Source: Pontiella desulfatans
GTDB lineage: Bacteria; Verrucomicrobiota; Kiritimatiellia; Kiritimatiellales; Pontiellaceae
Direction: 5' to 3'
Assembly (NCBI RefSeq): GCF_900890425.1
Contig: NZ_CAAHFG010000001.1
Span: 3,906,001 to 3,970,000 of the forward strand
Length of the DNA stretch: 64,000 nt
Shown: in pieces, positions 7,810 through 15,741 of the stretch
Position numbering within the stretch: the first letter of the stretch is position 1
How the letters are laid out: every line of letters begins with the position of its first letter
The notes under the pieces: model-generated
Databases searched by the model: none
Seen by the model: the letters and a program-made list of their open reading frames with translations, nothing else
What the model was told of the DNA's origin: nothing
Translations under genes and position numbers: made by a program

Positions 7810-9639
7810 TTAATTCTCCTGTTGTTCAACAACAGCCTTTTGCCACTTTCTCACTGAATTAACCAGAAAAACCTCATCCGCATCCAAGAGGTCGCGCACC
7901 ATGACGACGCCTTCCTCGACTTCGCCGCTCTTCAACAAATGGTCGCGGAACGTCCCCGCCAGCAAGCCACAACCAATCGGCGGCGTGACCAGCTTTCCGT
8001 CCTTCGAAACCACAACATTGGCAATGCAACCTTCCGTCACCTCGCCCTTTTCATTCCACAGGATCACCTCGTCATGGTCGGGGAAACCGGCCTTCGCCTG
8101 CCCATACACTTCGCGGTGTGTCGTTTTATGGTAGAGGAAAACATCGCTCGAATCGACCGGTTCCTTGGCCATGGCAACCTGGAGGGGTGCAGAGGCCTGC
8201 TCCTCTCCATCCAATGGGAACGCCTGGATCTCGGAATTCCCGTCGCGGGAAACCAATAGGCGTATCCGGGTCCGCACACTTGCGCAAGTGTGCGCCAGCT
8301 CCTCCAGCGACTGCATGACCGCGTGCATATCCAGAGGAATATCAAAATAGGCGGCCGACTTACCCAACCGTTGCACGTGTTCGTCCAGCAGAAAGACGCC
8401 GAACTCCGGTTCCCAAAGCATGGTTTCCAACAACTGGAAATCCGGCCGCGGCTGGGTGAGCACCCTCGCCTTGGTCAGGGTTTCCTCATATTCCGCCTCA
8501 GCGTCCGAATCCCACACAATCCCGCCGCCAATCCCAAACTCGAGTTTGCCCTTTTGGATCAACGCCGTCCGGATCGCGACATTGAAGCAGGCTTCGCCCT
8601 GCGGCGTGATGAAACCCACGGAACCGGTGTAGATCTTGCGAGGGGAGGTTTCCAGCCCACGGATGATTTCCATCGTCTTGGCCTTCGGTGCGCCCGTGAT
8701 CGACGCGCAGGGGAACAGCGCTTTAAATATCTCGCAAAGGCGCAAAGGCGCAGAGTCCGTAAGCTCCGACTCTTTGTTCTTTGCGTCTTGGCGTCTTGGC
8801 GAGAGGATTCCCTTCACGGTTGAGGTCATTTGCCAAACGGTTGGGTATTTTTCGACATCGAATGTACTGACCGTCTCAACGCTCCCCGGCACCGCCACCC
8901 GACCGATATCGTTGCGGACCATATCGACGATCATAATGTTTTCCGCACGATCCTTCTCCGAGTGCCGCAGGGCCTCCGCCTGGTTCCAGTCTTCGGTGAA
9001 GGTTCGGCCGCGCCGGGCAGTCCCCTTCATCGGCCGGGAAACAATCCGCCCATGGTTGAAACTGAAAAACAATTCAGGCGAGGCGGAGCAGATTGAAAAC
9101 TCGTCGGTTTCGATGAACGCAGCATATTCCGTTTTCTGACCGTTCACCAGCTCATGGAAAAACGCCCAGGCGTCGCCGGAAAAATCCGCCGTCAACCGAT
9201 AGGTATAGTTGACCTGGTAGGTTGCACCTTCCGCAATCCGCTCCTTGATCGTCCCGATCGCCTCGGTGAATTCTTCTCGGGAAACCGACGGCTTCAACCC
9301 ACCTATCGCATAACTCGAGAGCGAGGCGCTGTCCGAGCCACCCTGCACGCCTTCAGCTCGGACAGCGCCTCGCCCTCCAGACACTTCAATCTCTTCCAAA
9401 ACATCCGGCGCATGGAACAGGCCAAGGCAAAGGAGGGGAAACCCATTAGCTGGATGCGTTTTCAGCGCATGGTCAAACGCCGGGGCGGCTTCGTAGGAAA
9501 TGAATCCGGCGACAAAGAGTCCGGACTGCTCCGCCTCTTCGAGCATCGGAACCACGTCCTCGACCCGCTCGGCCACCAGCACCTTTTCCGGGCATTGGAA
9601 ATGCAACCAGCGCCCCGCATGTTTGAGCACAACCTTCAC
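7810..9639 (-). CDS. pabB: Fused aminodeoxychorismate synthase component I / 4-amino-4-deoxychorismate lyase
   Basis: 609 residues with two enzymes of p-aminobenzoate (folate) synthesis. The N-terminal ~375 residues are the chorismate-binding PabB domain (ATYQVNYTYRL, SRPMKGTARRG, RAENIMIVDMVRNDIGR, SITGAPKAKTMEII, IGGGIVWDS). The C-terminal ~230 residues are a PLP-dependent class IV aminotransferase-like lyase domain (LLDEHVQRLGKSAAYF, HKTTHREVY with the likely catalytic Lys, EVTEGCIANVVV, GLLAGTFR). The start is GTG, overlapping the stop of the upstream small gene as GTGA. Residues ~275-300 (SPRRQDAKNKESELTDSAPLRLCE) do not belong to the family and are encoded by an inserted dispersed repeat. 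Confidence 0.94.
   Translation of the reverse strand: MKVVLKHAGRWLHFQCPEKVLVAERVEDVVPMLEEAEQSGLFVAGFISYEAAPAFDHALKTHPANGFPLLCLGLFHAPDVLEEIEVSGGRGAVRAEGVQGGSDSASLSSYAIGGLKPSVSREEFTEAIGTIKERIAEGATYQVNYTYRLTADFSGDAWAFFHELVNGQKTEYAAFIETDEFSICSASPELFFSFNHGRIVSRPMKGTARRGRTFTEDWNQAEALRHSEKDRAENIMIVDMVRNDIGRVAVPGSVETVSTFDVEKYPTVWQMTSTVKGILSPRRQDAKNKESELTDSAPLRLCEIFKALFPCASITGAPKAKTMEIIRGLETSPRKIYTGSVGFITPQGEACFNVAIRTALIQKGKLEFGIGGGIVWDSDAEAEYEETLTKARVLTQPRPDFQLLETMLWEPEFGVFLLDEHVQRLGKSAAYFDIPLDMHAVMQSLEELAHTCASVRTRIRLLVSRDGNSEIQAFPLDGEEQASAPLQVAMAKEPVDSSDVFLYHKTTHREVYGQAKAGFPDHDEVILWNEKGEVTEGCIANVVVSKDGKLVTPPIGCGLLAGTFRDHLLKSGEVEEGVVMVRDLLDADEVFLVNSVRKWQKAVVEQQEN
8731..8803. repeat. Dispersed inverted repeat inserted in frame within pabBC
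   Basis: The left arm (8731-8755, CTCGCAAAGGCGCAAAGGCG...) and right arm (8770-8803, ...TTGCGTCTTGGCGTCTTGGCGAG) form an imperfect hairpin of the type seen between genes at 7437-7500 and 44405-44492. Here it is translated and adds about 25 residues to PabB without breaking the frame. Confidence 0.7.
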
Positions 9640-9842
9640 TCGGTGTCAGATCCATACTCTGGAGACTCTTCAGCAAGCGCCAAAGGTTTTGAGGGTTTCA
9701 TTGAACGAGCAAGTGCCAACATACCGTCAAGTACAGCGAGTCGCTCAGGCATACTCATTTTCGCGGTCTGCTGAAACTGCAACCGCTCAACACCTTCAAA
9801 CGTTGCATACCGCCACGGATCATCATTGATTTCCGGTTTCAT
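9636..9842 (-). CDS. Small hypothetical protein coupled to a nucleotidyltransferase
   Basis: 68 residues, with a strong ribosome site (GAGGAAGG) before its ATG. The N-terminal pattern DPWRYATFEGVERLQFQQTAKMSMPERLAVLDGML is what I recall for short proteins encoded next to stand-alone nucleotidyltransferases. No enzymatic motif is visible. It overlaps the upstream nucleotidyltransferase gene by 20 bp and the downstream pabBC start by 4 bp (GTGA), so the three genes are probably translated as a coupled set. A toxin-antitoxin role is possible but is inference only. Confidence 0.72.
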   Translation of the reverse strand: MKPEINDDPWRYATFEGVERLQFQQTAKMSMPERLAVLDGMLALARSMKPSKPLALAEESPEYGSDTE

Positions 9843-10332
9843 CCTGAACCTTCCTCAATTGATCAATATCGGCAAAATCCTTCGGGCGAGCGGCCGCCTT
9901 TTTCATGCGAACCAGGCACTCCAACCCGACAAAGGGAGCCTTTTCTCCAGCCTTAAAATCCATCCATTTGGCATTTTCGTACTCTTCATCGAAATCGAAG
10001 GGGCACTCGACAAAAACATCCACCGTCAACCCATGCGCCAGGGAAGGCTGACAGAAAGGGAAAACCAGCATGTTCTTTTCCCGAATCCAACCTAGCCGGG
10101 TTTCTGCATCTGCAAATTGTTCAAGACTGACCGGAAGCCGTGGTCGATAACCGAGTCCCTCCAAAGTCTTCAGTCCTGCCAGTAGGTTTTCCCTTTCAAG
10201 ATCGATAACCAGATCAATGTCCTGGGTTATCCGCAAATAACCGTGGGCGATGACAGCCAACCCGCCAGCGAAAACATACCGGACGCCAGCGGCGTTGAGC
10301 GCTTTTATGATTCTTTGGACTTCCTCTTCCAT
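9823..10332 (-). CDS. Stand-alone nucleotidyltransferase (DUF6036/AbiEii-like)
   Basis: 169 residues with a nucleotidyltransferase fold. A Gly-Gly motif at the first strand (YVFAGGLAVIAHGY) is followed by the metal-binding DxD (TQDIDLVIDLE). A later strand VDVFVECPFDF could supply the third acidic residue, and the C-terminal ARPKDFADIDQL matches the R-x-KD-x-xD end motif of the AbiEii/DUF6036 group. Members transfer nucleotides to RNA or proteins and often form toxin-antitoxin or abortive-infection pairs. The partner here would be the overlapping 68-residue gene. The physiological role is unknown. Confidence 0.82.
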   Translation of the reverse strand: MEEEVQRIIKALNAAGVRYVFAGGLAVIAHGYLRITQDIDLVIDLERENLLAGLKTLEGLGYRPRLPVSLEQFADAETRLGWIREKNMLVFPFCQPSLAHGLTVDVFVECPFDFDEEYENAKWMDFKAGEKAPFVGLECLVRMKKAAARPKDFADIDQLRKVQDETGNQ

Positions 10333-10522
10333 GACTGTCCCGCAAACTACACAAAATCTGGAACGAATCCAACCAACCCGCGAGGATAATTATGCCCAGG
10401 ACGCACGAACGTTCCAGAGCCAGTTTGGAGAAACGCCATCGTTTCCCTGGCTGCGCGAGCGAACCGGCTTGCGCAACTCGTGGAGGGGCGCTGGCCTCAG
10501 CGCGCGTCGGCGAGACCGCCGC

Positions 10523-11428
10523 CTACCGCTCTGAAAGGATAATTAAAAGCACACCGAGCAGGATTCCGAACAGCACCCAACCCTTCTTGCGCTTGTTCCG
10601 CTCCTTGAAGATCAGCGCACCGGCCGCAAACGAAATCAACACGCTGCAGCGCCGCAGCACCGACATCACAATAATCAGCGCATCCGGATCCTCCACTCCG
10701 ATGAAGTAGACAAAGTCGGCGACCAGCAGGAAAATCCCGATCAACGGCATCGTCCAGCGCCACTGGAACGGGGTGGTCTTTTTGCGGTTCGGCCACCAGA
10801 GCAGTCCGTTGAGCAGGGTGAAAAACACAGCGAGATAGATGAAATACCAGGCCAGCACCTGGATGGAACTCATGCCAACCTGTTGCAGCAACCATTTATC
10901 ATAGAGCGTGCTGCAGGTGCCGACCAGCGTGGCGAAAAAGATCATCCCCACCCATTTGTCGCGATGGAAATGGATCCCCTCCTCCCGACCGAGCAGCGAA
11001 AAGACAAAGTAGCAGAAAAAGATCAGGACCATCCCCGCCCACTGCATCGCCGAGGGTTGCTCATGGAAAATCAGGATGGCCCCGAACAGCGTCCAGACCG
11101 GGCCCGAGGCGCGGATCGGCGACACGATCGAAATCGGCAGATGCTTCAGCGCAAAATAGGCACACGTCCACGAAGTCCCCACAATCAGGGATTTGATCAC
11201 GATGAGCCCGTGCCACTCCAGCGGCATCGGGGCGACCTGGAAAACCGATCCCTCCAGCAGGGCCGGCGCGAAACGGGAAAGCAACACGACGGGAAGCACG
11301 AGCAACACGCTGGCCATGTTCGAGACGAACAAGGTCGGCAAAACCGCATTGTGGTTCAGCGACTGTTTCTTGCAGAGGTCGTACACCCCCAGAAAAACCA
11401 ACGAAACCAACCCCATCCAAATCCACAT
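10523..11428 (-). CDS. EamA/DMT family membrane transporter
   Basis: 301 residues with ten predicted membrane helices arranged as two EamA repeats (first half MWIWMGLVSLVFLGVYDLCKKQSL to VFSLLG, second half DKWVGMIFFATLVGTCSTLYDKW to VLLIILSE). The first repeat includes LPISIVSPIRASGPVWTLFGAILIFHEQP, the second VMSVLRRCSVLISFAAGALIFKERNKRKKGW, both typical of the drug/metabolite transporter superfamily. The substrate is not predictable. An AGAAGGACAG ribosome site lies just upstream. It is a single gene with repeat-bearing gaps on both sides. Confidence 0.9.
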   Translation of the reverse strand: MWIWMGLVSLVFLGVYDLCKKQSLNHNAVLPTLFVSNMASVLLVLPVVLLSRFAPALLEGSVFQVAPMPLEWHGLIVIKSLIVGTSWTCAYFALKHLPISIVSPIRASGPVWTLFGAILIFHEQPSAMQWAGMVLIFFCYFVFSLLGREEGIHFHRDKWVGMIFFATLVGTCSTLYDKWLLQQVGMSSIQVLAWYFIYLAVFFTLLNGLLWWPNRKKTTPFQWRWTMPLIGIFLLVADFVYFIGVEDPDALIIVMSVLRRCSVLISFAAGALIFKERNKRKKGWVLFGILLGVLLIILSER

Positions 11429-11941
11429 AAACTGTCCTTCTCGCTTCTAAGAGCCGCGGACATTAGCTGCTTCCGGTTGCTTTACAAATTAAATCGCCTC
11501 GGGGCGATGGCGGGCAAGCGATCTCTACACCAGGCAGCCCCCCCCCACCCGGTATAGTGTACGTTTCCCCAGCCAGAGGAAGGGACACAAAGCAACAGAG
11601 TTAATTCACAACTAAAAAATCGAGGATTGATTTCCGCAATGGATGGTGTAGGGCGAGCCTCTTTGCTTGCAACGGGCTTGCAATCCACCTCAGGGAAACG
11701 CGGCCTTTACTTCGTAAAGAGCCACGTCCTACAACACGAATCAACATTCTCCCCGAAAATGGGACATGAACCATAAAAAAAACCGGGTCGCTCCGCGCCC
11801 CAGGTTCTCCCGCTCGTGGAGGGGCGTGGCCTCAGCTCCCGGGCGGACAGCATCCACCCCTCCAAAAAAGACACCTTGTCCGCCGTTTTATCCGTCGTAG
11901 CTTTAGCGAAGGAGGAAGCCCAAAGGGCGGCGGCGGAAAGG
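11429..11941. other. Gene-free gap with scattered palindromic repeats
   Basis: No convincing gene. The gap holds a GTAGGGCGAGCCTC... element (from about 11648) resembling those near 12640-12672 and 14672, and a GTCCGCCGTTTTATCC / GTAGCTTTAGCGAAGG segment near 11877-11925. It also holds CTCGTGGAGGGGCG at about 11813, a copy of which lies at about 10480. All look like dispersed intergenic repeats. Confidence 0.55.
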
Positions 11942-12535
11942 TTACACCATCAACCTTCTGCGGATAAACAACGCGAAGCCGCCAGCCACCCCCACCAGCA
12001 TGATGCTCGACGGCTCTGGAATTGCCGCGACGCGAAACCCGAAAAGGTAGCTCTCAGACTCTGGGCTGTAAGAGTGGCGAGTCGATGAACGCAGGCCGAG
12101 CTCAGAAACACTGAACGCCCCGCCACGAACCACACGAAGCTCAGCCATGTCGTCGAGTGTTCCGTCATACGCGCTCTCGTTCCATTCCCAGACGTTGCCG
12201 TTCATATAGAACGTGCCGTTGTTTTCGGCGACTCCTCCCGTGCCGACATCCCACGGTGTGGAGTAGGTTCCGTTGTAACCGTCATAGTTTGCATCCGTCT
12301 CTACGCCGGGAACCGAATCCCCGGTGGCATAGAGCGAGTAGGCGCTGCCATCCGACTTGAGGTAGGCCGCCTTGTACCACTCGTCCTCCGTCGGCAGCAC
12401 ATAGACCGTGCCGTAGGCCGTAACCGCGGCATCGCGGTCGACCGCCAGCAGGGTCGTGCCGGTGGCATCGAACTGGTAGGCGCCGCTGACCGCACTGCCC
12501 GTAGTCAGATACCGGGCGTAACGGCAATTGTACCG
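11942..12535 (-). pseudogene. 5'-truncated PEP-CTERM protein with sulfatase-modifying-factor-like domain
   Basis: The minus-strand frame can be read from about 12535 (YNCRYARYLTTGSAVSGAYQFDATGTT) through VLPTEDEWYKAAYLKSDGSAYSLYAT, YMNGNVWEWNE and VRGGAFSVSELGLRSSTRH to GFRVAAIPEPSSIMLVGVAGGFALFIRRRLMV. The middle matches the C-terminal half of formylglycine-generating-enzyme-like (SUMF1) proteins (DEWYKAAY, GNVWEW, VRGGS-type, GFR). The end is a complete PEP-CTERM sorting signal (PEP, hydrophobic helix, Arg cluster). The N-terminal half and a start are missing, and the frame begins at a GC-rich palindromic repeat. An internal start at 12400 could still yield a short protein, but it would lack a signal peptide. 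Confidence 0.78.
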
Positions 12536-12540
12536 AAGGC

Positions 12541-12989
12541 GTCCCGCCTGCTGAGTTTGTTGATAAAGTCCGGCATTTATGCAACGGGTGTAGAACGCGG
12601 TTCTTTGCGCAGCAAAGGCCGTGTTATTCTGGAGGATAGCGCGCCCTCTTCGAGAGGCACGCCCTACACCTAAGGTTGGTCAACAGTCTGCGCAGGCGTC
12701 CCGCCTGCTCTGCCGAACGGGTTGTCTCAGGAAAAAACCGTAAGCCAATGCCAATAGTGCTCCGCGCCGTTTCCAGCGGGCAAAAGCAATACCGGCTTGC
12801 ATCCCGATTTCAAATCAAATACCGTCCCTGCCCTTTGAAGAGAAACGGCCTTGCCGTTTCAGTTAATGGTTATTAGTTACGGGTTAACAGGAAAACATCT
12901 CCCGGATCCCTCCCCCACGAATAACCAATAACGAACAACTGATAACTGCTTCGTGATCCTGGCTTCACGAAGCCAAGGAGAGCGAACAA
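12541..12989. other. Gene-free gap with several dispersed repeats
   Basis: It contains the palindromic GCAGGCGGGACGC type (12537-12555 and 12688-12706), a GCGCGCCCTCTTCGAGAGGCACGCCCTACACC element (about 12640-12672), and a TTAATGGTTATTAGTTACGG...CCAATAACGAACAACTGATAAC inverted stretch (about 12860-12950) just before asd. The asd promoter must lie in or after the last of these; I did not identify it. Confidence 0.5.
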
Positions 12990-14096
12990 ATGAAAACTGG
13001 ACTTATTGGATGGCGCGGCATGGTCGGCTCGGTGCTGATGGAACGCATGCAGGCCGAAAACGATTTTAAAAACATTGATCCGGTCTTTTTCACCACCTCG
13101 CAGGCGGGACAGGCGGCACCGAACGTCGGCAAGGGCGACTCCACCCTCCTTGATGCGTTCGACCTCGATGCGCTTATGCAAATGGACGCCATCATTACCT
13201 GCCAGGGCGGCGACTATACCTCGGAGGTGCATCCGCAGCTTCGCTCCAACGGCTGGAACGGCTACTGGATCGACGCGGCCTCCACCCTGCGCATGGTTCC
13301 CGACGCCACCATCATTCTCGACCCGGTCAACCGCCCGGTCATCGACCAGGCGCTGGCGGACGGCAAGAAGGACTTCATCGGCGGCAACTGCACGGTTTCG
13401 CTCATGCTGATGGCCGTCGGCGGCCTCTTCAAGGCCGGACTTGTCGAGTGGGTTTCCTCCATGACCTACCAGGCCGCCTCCGGCGCGGGCGCACAGAACA
13501 TGCGCGAGCTGCTTTCGCAGAAAGGCCACCTGTTCAACGCCGCAGTCGAGGAGCTGAAGAATCCGGCCTCCGCCATTCTGGACATCGACCGCAAGGTCAG
13601 CGAAGCCCTGCGTAGCGACAGCTTCCCGAAGGAGCAGTTCGGCGCCCCGCTGGCCGGCTCGCTGATTCCCTGGATCGACAAAGCTGTGGATGACGGCCAG
13701 ACCAAGGAAGAGTGGAAAGGCTTTGTTGAAACCAACAAAATTCTCGGCAACGATCCGCAGATCCCGATCGACGGCACCTGCGTCCGTATCGGCGCAATGC
13801 GCTCGCACAGCCAGGCACTGACCATCAAACTGAACCAGGATGTTTCCATTCAGCAGATCGAAGATATCCTGCGCGGCGACAACGACTGGATCGACGTGGT
13901 GCCCAACAACAAGGAAGACACCCTCGCCCGTCTGACCCCGGCAGCCATCAGCGGTACGCTGACCGTACCGGTCGGCCGCCTGCGCAAGATGAAGATGGGG
14001 CCGGAATACCTCAACGCCTTCACCGTCGGCGACCAGCTCCTCTGGGGCGCCGCCGAACCGCTGCGCCGGATGCTCCGCATCCTGCAGGAGAAGTAG
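12990..14096 (+). CDS. asd: Aspartate-semialdehyde dehydrogenase
   Basis: 368 residues, the usual length for the Gram-negative Asd type. The enzyme reduces L-aspartyl-4-phosphate with NADPH in the pathway to lysine/diaminopimelate, threonine and methionine. Visible motifs are the N-terminal nucleotide-binding [17 protein letters not shown], the active-site segment [14 protein letters not shown] with its catalytic Cys, [15 protein letters not shown], and [17 protein letters not shown] with the substrate-binding Arg and catalytic His. A good AAGGAGAG ribosome site precedes the ATG. A partial copy of its last 45 codons lies 430 bp downstream. Confidence 0.97.
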   Translation: MKTGLIGWRGMVGSVLMERMQAENDFKNIDPVFFTTSQAGQAAPNVGKGDSTLLDAFDLDALMQMDAIITCQGGDYTSEVHPQLRSNGWNGYWIDAASTLRMVPDATIILDPVNRPVIDQALADGKKDFIGGNCTVSLMLMAVGGLFKAGLVEWVSSMTYQAASGAGAQNMRELLSQKGHLFNAAVEELKNPASAILDIDRKVSEALRSDSFPKEQFGAPLAGSLIPWIDKAVDDGQTKEEWKGFVETNKILGNDPQIPIDGTCVRIGAMRSHSQALTIKLNQDVSIQQIEDILRGDNDWIDVVPNNKEDTLARLTPAAISGTLTVPVGRLRKMKMGPEYLNAFTVGDQLLWGAAEPLRRMLRILQEK

Positions 14097-14195
14097 GCTA
14101 ACCTAGATGGAAGATTACCTCTACTCGGCATAATCACTTGCTCCGTTGCACACGAACAACTCGGACATAACGAAGCAAGATGCTTCGTCTACACT

Positions 14196-14227
14196 AAAAA
14201 AACCGCGATGCAGATCGCGGTTTTTTT
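14196..14227 (+). terminator. Rho-independent terminator downstream of asd
   Basis: A perfect 8-bp stem ACCGCGAT/ATCGCGGT with a 4-nt loop, flanked by an A tract on the left and seven T on the right, so it may act in both directions. Confidence 0.88.
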
Positions 14228-14351
14228 GTGGGAGCGGATTGCCGTTCCCTCTAGTTACTGCCTGCATTCAGCAAGCCACAGACAATTTCTCATCTTCGGA
14301 TGTAAGGTTCTCCAACCAATCACGAACTCCTTTCAACATAAGGAGTATAAC

Positions 14352-14495
14352 GTGAAAATATCAAAAATGAGATGGTTGGACTTTGAGATGAACGTTTGGC
14401 ACCTCTTGACCCTGCTGACGCTCGCATTCGGTGCGCTTCAAATGGGGGCCACCAAAACGATTGAACAGCAGGCCCCGGCCTACTTCGAGGATTAG
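14352..14495 (+). CDS. Small hypothetical membrane peptide (47 residues)
   Basis: A GTG start with a well-placed AAGGAG six bases upstream opens a 47-residue frame with one hydrophobic segment (WHLLTLLTLAFGALQMGA) and an acidic C-terminus. It lies between the asd terminator and the duplicated asd tail. Nothing else supports it, so it may be a genuine small membrane protein or chance. Confidence 0.4.
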   Translation: MKISKMRWLDFEMNVWHLLTLLTLAFGALQMGATKTIEQQAPAYFED

Positions 14496-14527
14496 CCCTA
14501 ACGGATGCGGGGGTGCGGCATGCTTAG

Positions 14528-14665
14528 ATGACCGTGCCGGTCGACCGCTTCCGCAAAATTAAGATGGGTGGCGAATACCTCTCCGCCTTCACCGTAGGCG
14601 ACCAGCTCCTCTGGGGCGCCGCCGAACCGCTGCGCAGGATGCTCCGCATCCTGCGGGTGAGGTAA
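14528..14665 (+). pseudogene. Duplicated 3' fragment of asd
   Basis: 45 codons plus stop closely repeat the C-terminal end of the upstream asd ([17 protein letters not shown], then [22 protein letters not shown]). The nucleotide match to asd positions ~13960-14096 is high but not perfect (VDRFRKIK for [11 protein letters not shown] for QEK at the end). Only the tail is present, without a ribosome site, so it is a gene fragment left by a partial duplication or by replacement of one allele with another. Confidence 0.85.
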
Positions 14666-14671
14666 AACAGG

Positions 14672-14735
14672 TAGGGCGTGCTCTCCGAGCGCGCCGCCCC
14701 GCCGAGCGGACGGCTGAGGACAGCCTTCCCTACCA
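14672..14735. repeat. GTAGGGCGTGC-type palindromic repeat
   Basis: GTAGGGCGTGCTCTCCGAGCGCGCC with further GC-rich palindromic sequence up to TTCCCTACC. Related elements occur near 11648 and 12640-12672. It lies directly after the duplicated asd tail. Confidence 0.5.
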
Positions 14736-14739
14736 TTAG

Positions 14740-14771
14740 AAAACCCCGCGATGAACATCGCGGGGTTTTTC
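14740..14771. terminator. Bidirectional hairpin terminator between the asd fragment and the lipoprotein gene
   Basis: AAAACCCCGCGATG-AAC-ATCGCGGGGTTTTT: a long perfect stem with an A tract on one side and a T tract on the other. It can serve the convergent lipoprotein gene (minus strand) and the plus-strand transcript. Confidence 0.85.
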
Positions 14772-14794
14772 ATTTGAACGGCAACCTGTTTGGC

Positions 14795-15412
14795 TTAGAG
14801 CATCTTGTTGGATTTAAAACCCCGGATCACGCTGATGACCACCTTTTGGATGTTCTTAATGTCGGAGTCCCCGTCGAAAACTTCTTTTCGCCCAGACCAG
14901 ACGAGCTTTTTCGACGGGACGTCAAAGAGATTGGTTTCGAGATCATACGTCGTCGTATTGCTCACGGTGGCGAACTCTGGATTCAGGGAATAGCTCATTC
15001 CGTAGCCCCAATACCCGACACCGGAATATCCCATGTTCGGCGACGAGGTATACCCGGTCGCAACCAGCTGTTGCCGGTCGTCTTCGGATAGCACGTGCGT
15101 CACAACAATGCTGTCAAAGCGATTGCTCTGCACCAGCGCCGAAATCTGTTCTCTCTCCATATCGCCAACCGTAGGACACAGCTGATGCATCGCTTGGGCA
15201 GCAACTCCATACGTCGCCAACTCCCTCACCAGCAGAGCTTCAAACTGATTGACGCGATACTCGCTTTCACCAATGGCCATGACAATAGTCTTTCCCAATT
15301 TTCGTTCAGGAAACTCGGGATTGCTCCAGGAAGCATTCCTTGCCGACATGCAGGAAGCGAGCAGGCAGGAAACAATCCCCCCGGCAAACAGTACGGATAT
15401 CATCTTTTTCAT
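14795..15412 (-). CDS. Hypothetical lipoprotein
   Basis: 205 residues. The N-terminus MKKMISVLFAGGIVSCLLASCMSA is a lipoprotein signal with lipobox LASC, so the mature protein is probably anchored in the outer or inner membrane. The mature part has an alpha/beta pattern (KTIVMAIGESEYRVNQFEALLVRELATYGV; RFDSIVVTHVLSEDDRQQLVATGY) followed by a Gly/Tyr-rich loop and beta strands with TTTYDLETNLFDVPSKKLVWSGRKEVFD. This resembles DUF4136-like or surface-stress lipoproteins, but I cannot assign a family firmly. It ends at a strong terminator. Confidence 0.75.
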   Translation of the reverse strand: MKKMISVLFAGGIVSCLLASCMSARNASWSNPEFPERKLGKTIVMAIGESEYRVNQFEALLVRELATYGVAAQAMHQLCPTVGDMEREQISALVQSNRFDSIVVTHVLSEDDRQQLVATGYTSSPNMGYSGVGYWGYGMSYSLNPEFATVSNTTTYDLETNLFDVPSKKLVWSGRKEVFDGDSDIKNIQKVVISVIRGFKSNKML

Positions 15413-15741
15413 AGGATTCCTTTTGGCCTTTGATTTCGATGCCTAAGATAGGTTTAACGTCTAAACATTGGAAACAGAAAACCCCGCGAAGCTGACCGCG
15501 GGGTTTTCTATTTAGTTCCTTACATCCAAACTTCTTACCATCTTGCGTGTCATAATGAATGACCCTTTACCTGTTTGCTTCCAGTCAATAGCATAGATTT
15601 TCAAGCAACGAATTCATGAAAAGCAACGAATGCTTCGGATGTTCGGATTCGTTGGTTGCCGCTTCGCTGCCGGCGCTCCGCACCAGCCTCACTTCGTGTT
15701 TCATACATTCGTTGCCACCTATTCCCTGCTGCGGAGCCGCG
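15413..15741. other. Gene-free gap with a terminator and GC-rich repeat
   Basis: It holds the terminator at 15477-15508 and, from about 15605 to 15740, a repeat-like stretch (ATGAAAAGCAACGAATGCTTCGG..., GCTTCGCTGCCGGCGCTCCGC, CTGCTGCGGAGCCGCG) resembling a dispersed element. No supported gene. Confidence 0.45.
15477..15508 (-). terminator. Terminator downstream of the aldo/keto reductase gene
   Basis: GAAAACCCCGCG-GTCAGCTT-CGCGGGGTTTTC read on the minus strand: a long GC stem flanked by A and T tracts, so probably bidirectional. Confidence 0.82.
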
